64,000 nucleotides of DNA, taken from contig WPIO01000194.1 in the NCBI GenBank assembly GCA_009760855.2, positions 1-64,000 of the forward strand, read 5' to 3'. Position 1 is the stretch's first letter. Each line of letters opens with the position of its first letter. Origin of the DNA: Cristatella mucedo (taxonomy: Eukaryota; Bryozoa; Phylactolaemata; Cristatellidae). The notes beneath the pieces were generated by a model, which saw only the letters and a list, made by a program, of their open reading frames with translations, was not told the DNA's origin and searched no databases. The position numbers were made by a program, and so were the translations under genes. Shown one piece after another: positions 34,400 through 45,614 of the stretch.

Positions 34400-35930
34400 A
34401 AACAATTTTATAAAGTCCAATAAGCGTGTTTACAGATTCCTTAGTCTAACCAGTATCGTTGTGAGTCGAATGCTGATAGTGCAATCTTATTTTCATTTAC
34501 ATTATGCATTGGATGTTTTTCATTTGTAATCAAGGATTGATCTCAGTTTTATCTACTTTTGTTCCTAAACGATTTTCGAAATCATTATGTTTCAAATTTT
34601 CTCAACAAATTTCTTTTTACTTGTTAGGTCTTTTTCGATTGACCTACTCGTTTTCCTCCTTTACCAGATGTTTCATACATTTCCTAAATTTTCTTAGATT
34701 TCAATTTTGTTTTTCCTCTTTATCAAATATTTCTTTATCATTGCAAGATTTATATGAGTCAAGGTTTGGTCTTAATTATTCCGGTAATGAACTTTGTAAC
34801 AATCTATAAAAACTTCTAAAGCAAAGAATTCCAAAATCTATAGGTAAAAACTTCTGTTTCTAATTAGCAATTACTTGTTTTCTATCAATGTCATTATATA
34901 GTGCACTAACAACTAAATGGGATTCATATCCTCTAAGATTATGAACATAAACAGAAGGTTTAAATGATTTTTGCGTAATTTCTAGTTTTAAATTACAAGA
35001 ACCATGTGCTGCAATTTCTGTATTTATCTGGTTGATAAGAACTATCCCATACTTTTAATTCTTTTGGTGAAGATTTTCTACCAACCCAGCATGGAGTAGC
35101 ATTACCATAATCACTACATTTTTCTTCTTTCACCTATGATTTATTACAAACTTTGTATTCTTTTAGTTTCTTTTCAATTAATGAACTAGTTTTTGTACAA
35201 CCTTCCTTTAAAGAAGTAATGAATTTACTAAGACAATCTGAACCAAAAGTTTGAGTTTATTTTGAAACTATTTCCAGTTCATCATTAAAAATTACATGAG
35301 CACCAGAACCATGTTTGTTTATATTTAATGAACTTTTTACCATTTCCACTGGGTTATCATTTGATCCTAATAAACATTCAAAATCTGCATATGCAACTAA
35401 AAAGACTTAATCATTTTATCAAAATCTCCAAGCATAACTGTACCTCCAGTTCCGTCCTGGCAGGTAATAGCTGATTGTCTTTTTATTCTTGATGTTCCAC
35501 AGTGTTCTGAATTACGATCAATAATATTTTTTTCTAATTTGTCTTAATCATAAAATCTTGATAGAAATATCTTACAAAATATTATTGTTCAGCATATATC
35601 TTTCTCAGGTCTACATAGAGCCTTAAATTTAGTTATCAATGCATTACAATATTTTCCTTGATGAGTATAGAAAGTGAATCTATATTATTTTCTCTCCCTT
35701 CAGAATTGACAATTAATGTAGAAAGTGTTGAAGTGTATTCATAAACATTCACTGGAACATTAGGCAGTTTAGCAGATTTTGGAATTTCTTCCACTTTAAT
35801 CGGGTTGCTTTCATTAACAATAAATTGACTTCTTGTATCACTTTCACTAGTTGGAAGAAAAAATGCTTCTAATAATCTTAAGATATCTGAATGCTTACCA
35901 TTAATTATTTGTTATGAATCATTAGTAAGT
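34400..35930 (-). pseudogene. protein-primed-type family B DNA polymerase (Polinton pPolB), internally deleted
   Basis: This is the replicative polymerase of Polintons and related viruses. On the minus strand, from right to left: a start-proximal segment with KSAKLPNVPVNVYEY at about 35,745-35,780; a Cys/His-containing segment at about 35,500-35,580 (DKLEKNIID); exonuclease motif I LVAYADFECLL at about 35,368-35,400; CNLKLEI, then VHNLRGYESHLV near 34,910-34,960, the second exonuclease motif region; and finally LSAFDSQRYWLD at about 34,443-34,480, the typical extreme C-terminus. The roughly 400 bp between the exonuclease part and the C-terminus is too short to hold the palm domain, and no palm motifs are visible. 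Stops include TAA 35,257-35,259, TAG 35,134-35,136 and TAG 34,860-34,862. Frameshifts occur near 35,680, 35,400 and 35,035. The 101-codon plus-strand frame at 34,504 is a shadow. Confidence 0.85.
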
Positions 35931-36258
35931 TCCGGAATGATCGTCTCTTGATTGTTACGCTCTGAACATACACCACAATGCACAAACTATATCGACATTA
36001 TTCTTGATATTTATAACAGGTTTTTTTATTTTTCTGTTGTAGCAGTACACGAATCACCAGTTTGTGGAGTGAAATGAGCCAATTTTGCCAAAGCACTAAC
36101 AATTGAAACGAATCTACCCGAAGATCCTCCCTTATTCCATTAATCTATAGAATTGTTTATTAAAGAACTCTGTTCCCATTGATTGTTTTAAAATAAGAAA
36201 TCTTATTTCAAAATACTTGGTGGAGCACCGTCTAGTGTTGTAATATAATTTCACCCTT

Positions 36259-36543
36259 TCAATTTTCTAATTTAGGTTTTATAACAGAACTCATTTTTAC
36301 ATCATTGACACTTGTTGATATATCAGTCATAATTTCAGTTAATGCCTGAGGACATTTTCTTTTAAATACATTAAGATCTGAAACTTCAAATTTGACAAAT
36401 TTATATTCATAATAAATTTCTTTACCATTTGTACTTTTTCTACATAGAAAGCAATAGGTTGTTTTAATCTTACGAAGGCATTTTGCTTCTTTAAAGAAAC
36501 TATTTTTGGGTACTTTTGGAATTCTTACTTGGAATGAAAACAA
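36259..36543 (-). CDS. unassigned frame upstream of the polymerase, possibly its N-terminus
   Basis: A 94-codon minus-strand frame has a basic start (FQVRIPKVPKNSFFKEAKCL) and a CFLCRKS pair of cysteines. It lies directly upstream of the polymerase remnant in the same orientation. It could be the polymerase N-terminal region or a separate small gene. No family was recognised. Confidence 0.35.
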   Translation of the reverse strand: MFSFQVRIPKVPKNSFFKEAKCLRKIKTTYCFLCRKSTNGKEIYYEYKFVKFEVSDLNVFKRKCPQALTEIMTDISTSVNDVKMSSVIKPKLEN

Positions 36544-36549
36544 TTTTTC

Positions 36550-37475
36550 AATTAATTCTTGTATTACATGTGTTGAAACTGAATAATTACATATTCAAAT
36601 GAAGTTACCCCATTTCTTTTTTAAAGAAGGTTTATTCATAAGTAAAGCTCGAAAGGAAGATACTATAATGTTTGCATGATCGTTAAATGATTCACCCTCA
36701 CGTCTTGAAAAGAATGTTTTCAGACATCTATGTTCAGGAAATTAATGTTTTTAATTGATATATAAATTATGAACATATTTTTGTTATAATAAAGATAAAT
36801 ATTAACTTTTAAGTGTTTTGTTTAATCTAGTTATGCAGATATTTTTCACTATTGTATAGCACTTTTACAATCTTAAATAACTGCAGTGGTAGGTGATTTT
36901 TCCTTATCACAAAAGCAAGCTCAAAAAAAAGGATTTTGGAATGTGATCGAACGAGTGTGAGATTAAATGTATGAATGCATCTTTTTAAGAGTGAGGATGT
37001 TATAGAATAAAATTACCTACTACTCTAGTCGCTATACAAAAGAGACTGTTGCATTTCTCAAACAAGATAACCTGGATACGATCTAAAAAGAATTTAAAAG
37101 GGGTCAAAAAATCGGAAATACGCAATTACATGCCTCTCGGCCCTCACAAATGTTTATTTTAGTTTGCCTGAAAAGCTAGCAGGTGACCCACCTTTAGTGT
37201 AGAGCTTTCGGCTCTTTGAAAATTTATCACTGCATATAATTCCACAAAGCGAAAAAGACTATGCCAAAATTTTGAAGGATTTTTTTTTCATAACGAACTC
37301 AGCTAAAGCCGCTTTCGGTAGACAATATTTTGCCAGCAGGCTTAATCTCGCTCAAGAAAGACAAAATTGGTAGCTATTGAGGAGTTCTTTCCCAAAATTA
37401 TTTAAACTTAATGACAAATAAAGTGCTGCCCGCAGGTCATTCAAAGGGTGTGGCTGTACTTTAAAGCTTTGGCCT
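36550..37475. other. AT-rich right flank, no gene seen
   Basis: AT richness fades between about 36,830 and 37,100. Near 37,030 the words GTCGCTATACAAAAGAG recall the tail of SINE family D. No terminal repeat of the Polinton was identified. Confidence 0.4.
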
Positions 37476-37479
37476 TTTA

Positions 37480-37575
37480 ATAGGCGATAATAATACTAAT
37501 AATAACAATGCGCTTGATAGAGCGCCATCAGAGAACTCAATCTCTTTCTAGGTACTTTACATTTGCTGCAAAGCG
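37480..37575 (-). repeat. LINE family A 3' tail
   Basis: AATAATACTAATAATAAC, then GATAGAGCGCCATCAGAG, AACTCAATCTCTTTCTAGG and TACTTTACATTTGCTGCAAA: another extremely truncated 3' end of family A. Confidence 0.75.
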
Positions 37576-37693
37576 ATACTTTTGTGCGATCGTCACCATG
37601 CCCTCAGAATTCACGTATCGTCTTTAACATATGCCTAAAATCGAAAGCTTTTCTAAGAAGACTGCTTCCACTGCTAGCCATCAAGTTCGATCC

Positions 37694-38152
37694 CTATCTA
37701 AAATTTTGCACTTTTGTTGTTAGGCAGGAGAATATTCTTTTATGAACGAGCCACCAAAGCAGCTTTCGGTACACATTCTGTAGCTTCATCGGATTCAGGT
37801 TCATCGGATTCATTGGATTTGGCAGCAAGAGAGGAGATGTTGTTGCATTGGAATTGTGGAAGTCAAGTCTGGGATCTGCAGAGCTGAAGATTCTGTCGCC
37901 AACAGTGTATAAGCTGATGAATTGAACGGAAAACCATTTGTGCAGCCAGGACTTGAGGTACTGATAAGGTTGAAACTGGTGTAGCAGTTCAGCTAGGTAT
38001 GGAGGAGCCAATCCGTAGCAGTCATTGCTGGTCAGCCTAAAAACTCTTCTCTTTATACATCGGCCAACCGGTAGCCATCCGAGCTCTTTTAGTAAAGGAG
38101 ACACGTGGTCAGAACTCCGGGAGTTGTAAACTAGCCATCCAGCCATGTTCAT
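37694..38152 (-). mobile_element. LINE family B, RT C-terminal frame
   Basis: A 152-codon open frame reads LGWLPVGRCIKRRVFRLTSN, GLAPPYLAELLHQFQP and TVGDRIFSSADPRLDFHNS. These are the usual C-terminal segments of a non-LTR retrotransposon reverse transcriptase, in a different family from LINE A. It defines the coding end of the family B repeats seen elsewhere. Neither the catalytic domain nor a start is present, so it is a 5'-truncated fragment. Confidence 0.8.
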
Positions 38153-38154
38153 AG

Positions 38155-38730
38155 CCAGCTACAGTGGCCCAGTGCCCTTTTGTGGCAGCACTGTCAAAAG
38201 AGAATTGCAATGAACTAGCCGATATAGTATTAACGAGCTAGTCCTATATTTTGCTAGCCACCGTGGAAGGTAGTACCTAGTTTTAGATTGGGATCGGACT
38301 TGATGGCTAGCTATGAAAGCAGTTTGATTAGCAAACCTTTCAAATATTGGCAGGCGTCAAAGACGACACCTACAATCTCAGTGCACGGTGATGGTCGCAT
38401 ATAAGCATCACATATTAGACGAAGAGGGAGGCCGTCTAATACAGCCACACTATAGGGATGTCAATGGGCGCAACAGTTCAGTTGTCACATAGTTTCAAGA
38501 ATTTTTAGACATCCCGGCTCGAATGACTGCAAGGCAGTCATTACGTTTATCAGTTGCCGCAGCAGATTTAGACAATTTAAGTGTAAAATACACCAGCCTA
38601 CCAACAGCGAAAAAGGATAAGCCTATTCTATGGACCTAATCTATCTCAGAGGTAGAGTATAACCGCATAACAGTAATGGACCAACGACAGACATATTAGG
38701 GTATAAACCAGTGACTGGGCTGGTGAATGA
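38155..38730. other. no gene seen
   Basis: No open frame or recognised repeat. Confidence 0.5.
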
Positions 38731-38734
38731 AACC

Positions 38735-39235
38735 TTATGCTGACTTTTAGGTCTCTTTATTCTGTGGCTCCAGCCTATCTCACAGATCTACTACACACCA
38801 GTGCAATCATCTTACTACTTTTTTTCGGAATCCAAAAGTTTACCAATACCTCGTTAAAACCTTAGGCACTTCGGAGACCCTGCATTTAGTTCATGTGCAC
38901 CCAAAGCTTGGAACTCACTCCTGACTTGCGTCACAACATCTCCTGACTTGACCACACTTAAGAGGAAATTAAATCGCACCTATTTAGAATAGTATTTATT
39001 TTGTCCCTGTGATTCATCCTGTATATGCTTATGCGTGCACACACTTTGCATGCTGCTACTAACCAAACTTGCATGCTGACCCTGGGTATGTCACATCTAA
39101 CCATGCTACTCATTTTGTTCATCGAGCATGATGTTACTCACCATTCAATCGCTTTTCCCGTGCAACAAATTTAAAGCACCTAGACGGATATTGAGTGACC
39201 TAAGGGTGCTTTATCAAGTACATTAGTATTATTAG
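38735..39235 (+). repeat. LINE family A 3' fragment (copy 5)
   Basis: Sense orientation: TTTAGGTCTCTTTATTCTGT, GGCTCCAGCCTA, TTCGGAGACC, GCATGCTGACCCTGGGTATG and the hairpin tail GGGTGCTTTATCAAGTACAT with ATT repeats. The frame is broken. Confidence 0.7.
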
Positions 39236-39430
39236 CATTATGTGTATTACCCCAACAGAACACGGATTGAATGGGATCAGACAAGTACGATTTAAACATG
39301 CCGAGTCATCGTCTACAAGACTTTTCGTTGTGCTCAATAGTTCAAGTAAGACGTTGTGATGATAGGTATCGAATGCAGCTGATAGATCAAGCAATGCTAT
39401 GGCAGTGACATTTCCGTCATTGTTGCTGCA
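39236..39430 (-). mobile_element. LINE reverse-transcriptase fragment (motif A region)
   Basis: The minus-strand frame reads ALLDLSAAFDTYHHNVLLEL, containing the catalytic-Asp segment (D..AFDT) of a non-LTR reverse transcriptase, probably CR1/L2-like. It is only about 60 codons long. It starts right at the 3' tail of the plus-oriented LINE A copy, so one element inserted beside or into the other. Confidence 0.75.
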
Positions 39431-40855
39431 TTCGGTGCCATTGGTTGCTCAAAGGAGAGAAGTTTCTGCGGATTGCTAACGCTTGAATCTTGAATGAAAT
39501 TGTAAAGACTAACATTTATTTCTATTGTGTGCTAATAGTTACTTCACCAAGATTTCTACAAGAACTGTATATTAAAAACGGCAGAAGGAATGCTGGACGA
39601 TATTCTGAAAGAACCTTTGCGTTTAATTCAGGCTTTGTAAGTATTGTACTAATGATGGCCGATTTGAAGAATTAAGTTCCTGCTTTTTTCCTGAGAAATA
39701 TTACAAACGACACTTAAGGCGCGGCTAAGTTTATTTGCTAGTGAAGAACACAATTATGATTGTATAAGGTCGTCAGAAGACGAGCTCTGTTAATATTACC
39801 TTGGTAAGATAGCCACATCCCTTACAAAAACCTCAGGAAACCATTCAAGGAAGGTTACAGGTTGTGATTCAGCAATTGTGTTAGTCAGAATAGGCTTCGT
39901 TGGAGCACGAATGCACACAAGATTTCAGTGATAAGATCAGCGAGATCTTGGATATGACCGCCGCCGTGAATGGTATTAAGAACTCGTTGGACAAAGCTGA
40001 AGTTTCCCAGACAGCCAAGAAAGTAGCAGACCTGGCTGTTGCTTGAGTTGTCAACCTGAATAAATTATTTGGAACACACGTTAAGGTCATGTAAATAGTT
40101 CAAACAACAACAGTGGTTACATCTATTTTTATACAAATTTTGCTAGCCTTTGAAGAAATTTTTCAATCACAGCCTTTAAAATGTTGACATTATTCTCAAG
40201 TTTAACGTATCAAAACCCCAGCTTTAATACTGTGGCTAAGTCCTTGCTAAGATAAGAAATTATTCCTAATTGGTGCACCATGAAACAATTATGTATTGCC
40301 TGCATATTCAATTTACCATCTATCTTAACGTTTATTTCAGTTCCATTGCAAGCACTCGGCTTGTGCATTATTTAATTTTTTGCAATTGCTTTAATTAGTT
40401 GCAGGTTCTTCGTTAGCAAAGGAGAAAATTAACCTGGCTTCAACTGAATGACTGACGATTTCAGGTGATTTAACATGAGAAATCAGTAAAATGCATTGAT
40501 CCTCGGTCTCACCTCACAATAACCTAGGTTGGTGGATCCTTTTGTAACCGTTTTTTTTATAGATATGTAGTAGAAGAACCGTAGCGAGGCTTCGTCTAAC
40601 TGATTACGGGAAATGCTGGTGCTTCAATCAATAGTTTTAATACAGGCTTTTCCTTCGAATGAGTAGGCTGGCAAAAGAGCTGCACCAATGTGTCAAACTA
40701 TTAGTCCGTTTATCTGCCTTCCTCTGAATTCAAGCAGCTAAATTCATCCGAAGTTTGAGCATTGCGAACAAACCCAGGGAGCTTTTCTCATTCGAAATGA
40801 GATGGTGGCGTGGAAGTCATTTGGTCAGCTTCTAACATTCTCGACCAAACTAGCA
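39431..40855. other. no gene seen
   Basis: No supported feature. Open frames of 60-70 codons have no family features. Confidence 0.5.
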
Positions 40856-40859
40856 CTAG

Positions 40860-40999
40860 CAAACTAATTGAACTCGCGTTTGTATAATGATTTATGCTTT
40901 TTCCGCAGCCTACTAGTAGGTGATGTTCGCAAACTAATTAAACTTGCTTGAATATTATGATTAACCTTTTTTCCGCAGGCCACTGCTAGGTGATGTAAA
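40860..40999. repeat. two-copy 70-bp tandem duplication
   Basis: CAAACTAATT begins at 40,860 and again at 40,930. Both units continue with TATTATGATT or ATAATGATTT, then TTTTTCCGCAG and CTA.TAGGTGATGT-type sequence. Each unit contains a pyrimidine tract followed by CCGCAG, so each could mimic a splice acceptor. Confidence 0.75.
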
Positions 41000-42775
41000 C
41001 AATTTTCTGCACCCAAACACAGTCATGCATGCACAGGCACCTGTCTGTGCATGCTTAGGTATGAGATGATGGCGTGCAATTCATTCGTCCTGGTTATAAG
41101 TATCATTATTCATTGATTGAAACTGTATACGGGAGACTGTTTGAAGTGCGGGTTTTCTCGGTCTAGTGCAACTTCATTATTATATAGCTAAATTATTAGC
41201 TTATTGAAATCTTCAGGGGCATGTCCTGAAGCTTAGAGCGTGTTTAAAATGTTAGTTATTCAAGACGGTAGCAGATGAAGGCTTCCTAGAAGTAGGACTG
41301 TGGTAAATGGTACGGTGGACCTGGTGTCTTCTTTAACTAGGCGATTACTTTCAGGACAATGTCACTTATGGCATCTTCGAATGTAAACATATTAGTGCAG
41401 CTAGAAATAAAAAATTCTATGCTGTCAGTGGTCGCATCAGGAAATAAAAAATGGTTATTTCATGAAAAATAGTAAAAACTGCCCTAACCTATGCATCTTT
41501 GAAATTACTAATGGTGTTATTTATAGTGAATATACCAAAATCCGGCTGAAGATTGGCTGGCTCATTAAATATTCGGTGCTTACTTGGCTGCTATTTTTCG
41601 TAAAGCCCCTTTCTATAACCATAGACTCGCTGTATGTGGTGTCTTTGACAATAACTACATGAAATATAAAACGACAGCAGCCTCTAAGATTATAGATCGC
41701 TTATTCATTCACGAGTTAGGTTGATTTCCCAAAACGTCACTTTACATACTCACGACTGGATTAGATTTCTTGGACATTCTTGTGAGTAGAGTTATTTTGG
41801 CACTTGCTCAAAAAACAGGGGTTTGTAACTACTTATATGCTTTGCATAACATAATGCCTATAGAAACTAAAGAAATGGTAGATGTGTCTAATCCTAGCCT
41901 ATCGCACAGTCTCTCTGAGCAAGGCAGCAGTGACAAACACGCTTGGTATCAGATAGGAGGATGTCAGGTACAACTTCCAAATAAATATTTGTGGTTAGGC
42001 AGCTATTGCATTGTATCATACTCTGGGTGGAAACGTGCAAAGAGAGAATAAACGGTGACTACGGATTGTAGCTAGTGGTGGTCCCATTATTATCACACTT
42101 TTGACATTTATCATCGGGTGGCAATCGCAATTGTCAGAACCAACGTTTTCAGCAACACGCTGGCTGAGAAATAGACAGAGAGCAAACCTTTCCCTTATTA
42201 GCTGTTGGGTAGGTGACCTGAGGCGGTTTTTATATTAAAGATTATTCGGATGCTACTAGCGAGCAGGGAATTCCTACTTTACTCGATAGCTGTACCAAGG
42301 AATGCTTAGACATGACTAGCATCTTTGCACCTCTATCCTTACGATCGTTGCCCGCTACAGACGAAAAATACTAGATACAATGCACATTGAGCTGGCCGGT
42401 CGTATTTGGCGGGAAGACTCCAGCAATTTTGCATGAGTAGCATTGTTAGATCAAAATAGCAATGCTGATGAAGATCATTAGGTCTCAAATACCATGGACT
42501 CAAAATGCATGTAAATTGATAGTTAAAAAATCAAATGGCCATGACTTTAAGTAGAAAATGCGGTTTTTGATTTTTTAAGTAGAAGATTCTAGCTTGTAAA
42601 AACGAAAAGCTACCATAGTTGCAGGCATTATATACGATGGCTTTTTTTATCAAGATTACTTAAAAACCTGTTAATAACAAGTAGAAATTCTTTCAATTAG
42701 ACTGTATTTAGTGTTAATTTACAGCTAATACGACCTGTTATAATACTCGGTGAAGAGTAAACAAATGGGTCATTT
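41000..42775. other. no gene seen
   Basis: The 93-codon frame at 41,770-42,051 shows no recognised domain. No repeat family was seen. Confidence 0.45.
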
Positions 42776-42779
42776 AAAT

Positions 42780-42930
42780 AAAGATATTATATAGGTATAT
42801 ATTTCATTTGCATAGCGCCCCAAGAATACTTAATCTCTATTCAGGCGCTTCCCTTATTCCTTGGGGCTCGAGCCCAAGACGTCAGCCAGGCCTTGGTCGG
42901 GCCAGCACCTTAACCACTATTAATGAAGCC
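42780..42930 (-). mobile_element. tRNA-headed SINE family C (copy 2)
   Basis: On the plus strand: an AT tail, then ATAGCGCCCCAAGAATACTT, AATCTCTATTCAGGCGCTTC, GGGGCTCGAGCCCAAGACGT and CAGCACCTTAACCACTA. The tRNA-like head is truncated before the final AGACCAAACCAGCTC seen in other copies. Confidence 0.75.
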
Positions 42931-42934
42931 TGCT

Positions 42935-43990
42935 AGTTTAAAAAGGCAGGCGCCATTTTCAGAAGAAATTCAGGTGATGCTCTTTATGTCGAATATGTCC
43001 AGGAGTACAGAGTTAAGTCCCTTACCTTAAAAGGCTGTATATGTTCGTGCTAAGCATGACTAGATTCCCGAAACTCATCTTCTACCATGGTATCGAACCT
43101 GCAAATATAAATTAGTGGGTGTTCATGTGTAACACCTTTGATTGTGTTATACGACAAAATTTATTCAGCTGAAATTGATTTTGCATATTTCTGCAAGCTC
43201 AAACTAAATCCATAATTGACTTTAATAGCTGAATTTATGTGCACGAGAAGTGTTTCATTAGCGAGCGAAGATGCCTCTACAGTTCCACCGAGGGTGAATT
43301 GACTATTTAAAATATCGAACATAATATGCAAGTTTGGTACTGGTCTTTATGGTAGCAATCACGTTCCTGCAATCGAAATGGAAAGCATTTGCTGATCTTT
43401 CACTTTTCAGTGCAAATTAAGTAAACCACATTCAGGCTTTCAAGCACTCACACAGTGGCCCCCATCTGGCTTCAATCAAATGACTCGACAAAGAGTCGGC
43501 AATGTATGCAACTTTTTTTTCATACAATTGACAAAAAGTTATTCACCAACGACGTCAGCTAAGTTAGCGAAAATCAACTGGATCATCGTTTTTCTTGAAT
43601 AGCCTAGCTGCCACCTCGTACCACTTAAAATATTTTAATGGGTACCCGATCCAATAACATATCGATTTGATGGTTACCTCCCTAGCTTCCATGTCCTACG
43701 GCTGTCTGCCAGCGGCCTTGTAGCTCAACCCCATTGCCACTCTACCAGGTGCCCACGCTCTACCCGTCCCTCGGCTTTCAGCTCACTGGCCGTCTCTTGT
43801 ACTGAGTTTAAATTTCCTATAGATTGGTTATTCAGTTCATGTGCAGCGATCGACGGTAGAGCCAACGGGCGTAGGAGAACTGGGAGCTCTTCTGTAGCAA
43901 TTACCGACTCGAGCCTTACTCAATTCTTATGCCCTTGATCCTTACCAATGACAAAACTCCGTCGTCATTAAAAATGATGACCGACTGCCG
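42935..43990. other. no gene seen
   Basis: No open frame or repeat recognised. Confidence 0.5.
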
Positions 43991-43994
43991 AATT

Positions 43995-44440
43995 CGTAAT
44001 AAGAATAATAATAATGATAATGAACTTGATAAGGCGCCTTCTGAGAACTCGATCTCTTTCCAGGGGCTTTACATTCTCTGCAAAGGGATATGCGATTGAA
44101 TCGTAAGTAATATCAAGCTTGATAAACTGCATGAATAGCATGGTTAGGGGTGACATGCACAGGGTCAGAATGCATGTGTGGTTGGTGGCAGCATGCACAG
44201 TGTCAACACTTATAAGCATATGAAGGACGACTTACATGGACTCTCTAAAAGCTGTCCAAAAAAAGCAATGTTTTTAAGTTCTCTTTAAATGTGGTCAAGT
44301 CATGGGACTTCTGACGCAAGTCAGGCGGGAGTTCCGGCTTTTGGAGCAGACGAACAAAATGCAGGGTCTCCAAAGAATTTAAGGTTTGTACGAGGCATGT
44401 ATGTGGATAGCGGAAAACCTTCTGAAATTGAATGATCATA
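43995..44440 (-). repeat. LINE family A 3' fragment (copy 6)
   Basis: (AAT)n tail, hairpin (GATAAGGCGCCTTCTGAGAA ... CAGGGGCTTTACATTC), then GGTTAGGGGTGACATGCACA and CTCCAAAGAATTTAAGG. It is truncated at about 44,440, close to another copy starting at 44,560. Confidence 0.8.
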
Positions 44441-44559
44441 AAACGAGCTAATCAGTTATGGGCAAACCAAGTGCGATTTAGAAATTTAAAAGTTTACCAC
44501 TTAAAGTCGGCTCTGCCAGCATATTTCCTGCTGAATCTGCCTTCTAAAATGGTGTTCTA

Positions 44560-45385
44560 ATAGTAATATAATAATAATAACGTACTTGATAAAGCGCCCT
44601 CAGAGAACTTAATCTCTTTCTAGGCGCTTTACATTTGTTGCGAAATGAAATGCAATGCAATGGTAAGTAAAATCATGCTTGAGATACAAACAAAATGAAT
44701 AACATGGTTAGGCGTGACTTGCACAGGGTCAGCATGCAAATGTGGTTAGTGGCAGCATGCACAGTGTCAGGACTCATAAGCACGTGCAGGACGAATCACA
44801 GGGACAAGCTAAATGCTGTCCTAAATAGGTGGGTTTTTAAGTTCCTTTTAAATGTTGTCAGGTCAGGGGATGTACTGACACAGGTCGGGAGGGAGTTCTA
44901 GGCTTTGGGAGCATACGAACTAAATGCACGGATCTCAAAGGATTTATGTTTGTACGAGGTATTTCTAGATTGTTGGAATCCGAAAAGCTGGTGGTACGAT
45001 GCTTGGCCTGTTGGGAGAGTATGTCAGAGAGATAGGCTGGAGCCATAGAATGAAGGAACCTACAAGTGAGCGACAAAACTTTGAAGTCAATCCGTTGCTT
45101 GACTGGTAGCCAGTGCACGTCGGGGAGAAGTGGGCAAATGTGGCAACTGCGTTGCTCACGACAGACATGCCTAGCTGCAGAGTTTTGCACCAGCTGCAAT
45201 CGCCTGATCGCACATGCTGGTAGGCCAGTAAGCAGTGAGTTGGAGAAGTCGAGACGGGATGTCACGAATGCATGGACCAACTTAGACGTGGTATCCTTAT
45301 CTAAACAAGCCCGATTTTTAGCAATGTTATGAAGGTTAAAATAGGCTGTCCGAATGCATAGTGATCTTTCAAATACAAACACGCC
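44560..45385 (-). mobile_element. LINE family A, best-preserved 3' part with RT C-terminal ORF
   Basis: This contains the complete 3' hairpin tail (44,585-44,635) and a 174-codon open minus-strand frame at 44,858-45,382. The frame reads LHNIAKNRACLDKD, KLVHAFVTSRLDFSNSLLTG, DVHWLPVKQRIDFKVLSLT and LHSMAPAYLSDIL. This is the C-terminal region of a CR1/L2-type reverse transcriptase. The open frame and low divergence from the consensus of the other copies suggest that it is the youngest copy in the window. The 5' part with the catalytic domain is absent. Confidence 0.9.
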
Positions 45386-45614
45386 AGTTTTGCCAACAAG
45401 TCTGCCTACTTTCAGCTACTTTCAGCTATATAACGTCGCTAAAACATGATCTTTTTTGACAGGGTTACCATATTTTAATTTCTCCTTGCATTTATGAAAT
45501 CCGACTTATCTTTTGTAACTCACTGCTTGCTGATCACTAGGTCTGTATAATTAGGCACTAATAGGTGGTGTAAAACACTGCAGCTAAGGCAGTCTATAGT
45601 GAGTGGCACCGTTG

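Larger units (their letters stand above)
24300..36550. mobile_element. decayed Polinton/Maverick (adintovirus-like) element
   Basis: A 12-kb AT-rich block differs from its surroundings in composition and in having many overlapping fragments of virus-type genes. Two hallmark genes are recognisable: a protein-primed-type family B DNA polymerase (34,400-35,930, -) and an A32/FtsK-like packaging ATPase (26,470-27,110, -). An HNH/AP2 endonuclease-like gene (28,706-29,291, +) and several unassigned frames accompany them. Most frames carry stops of all three kinds and frameshifts, so the copy is an endogenous fossil. Integrase, cysteine protease and capsid genes were not recognised by eye, and neither were terminal inverted repeats or target-site duplications. 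Other PolB-plus-ATPase elements (Polinton-like viruses, virophage relatives) remain possible. Confidence 0.8.

Noticed and set aside
34504-34809. 101-codon plus-strand frame
   Set aside because: It is antisense to the polymerase fragment.
24300-36550. Alternative genetic code (TAA/TAG as Gln) for the broken frames
   Set aside because: All three stop codons, including TGA, occur, together with real frameshifts and small duplications. Stops do not fall at consistently one residue type, so ordinary pseudogene decay explains them better.
24300-36550. Bacterial or viral contamination in the assembly
   Set aside because: The block carries nested insertions of the same LINE A and LINE B families found throughout the flanks, so it is part of the host chromosome.
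41770-42051. 93-codon plus-strand frame as a gene
   Set aside because: No recognisable domain or supporting signals.
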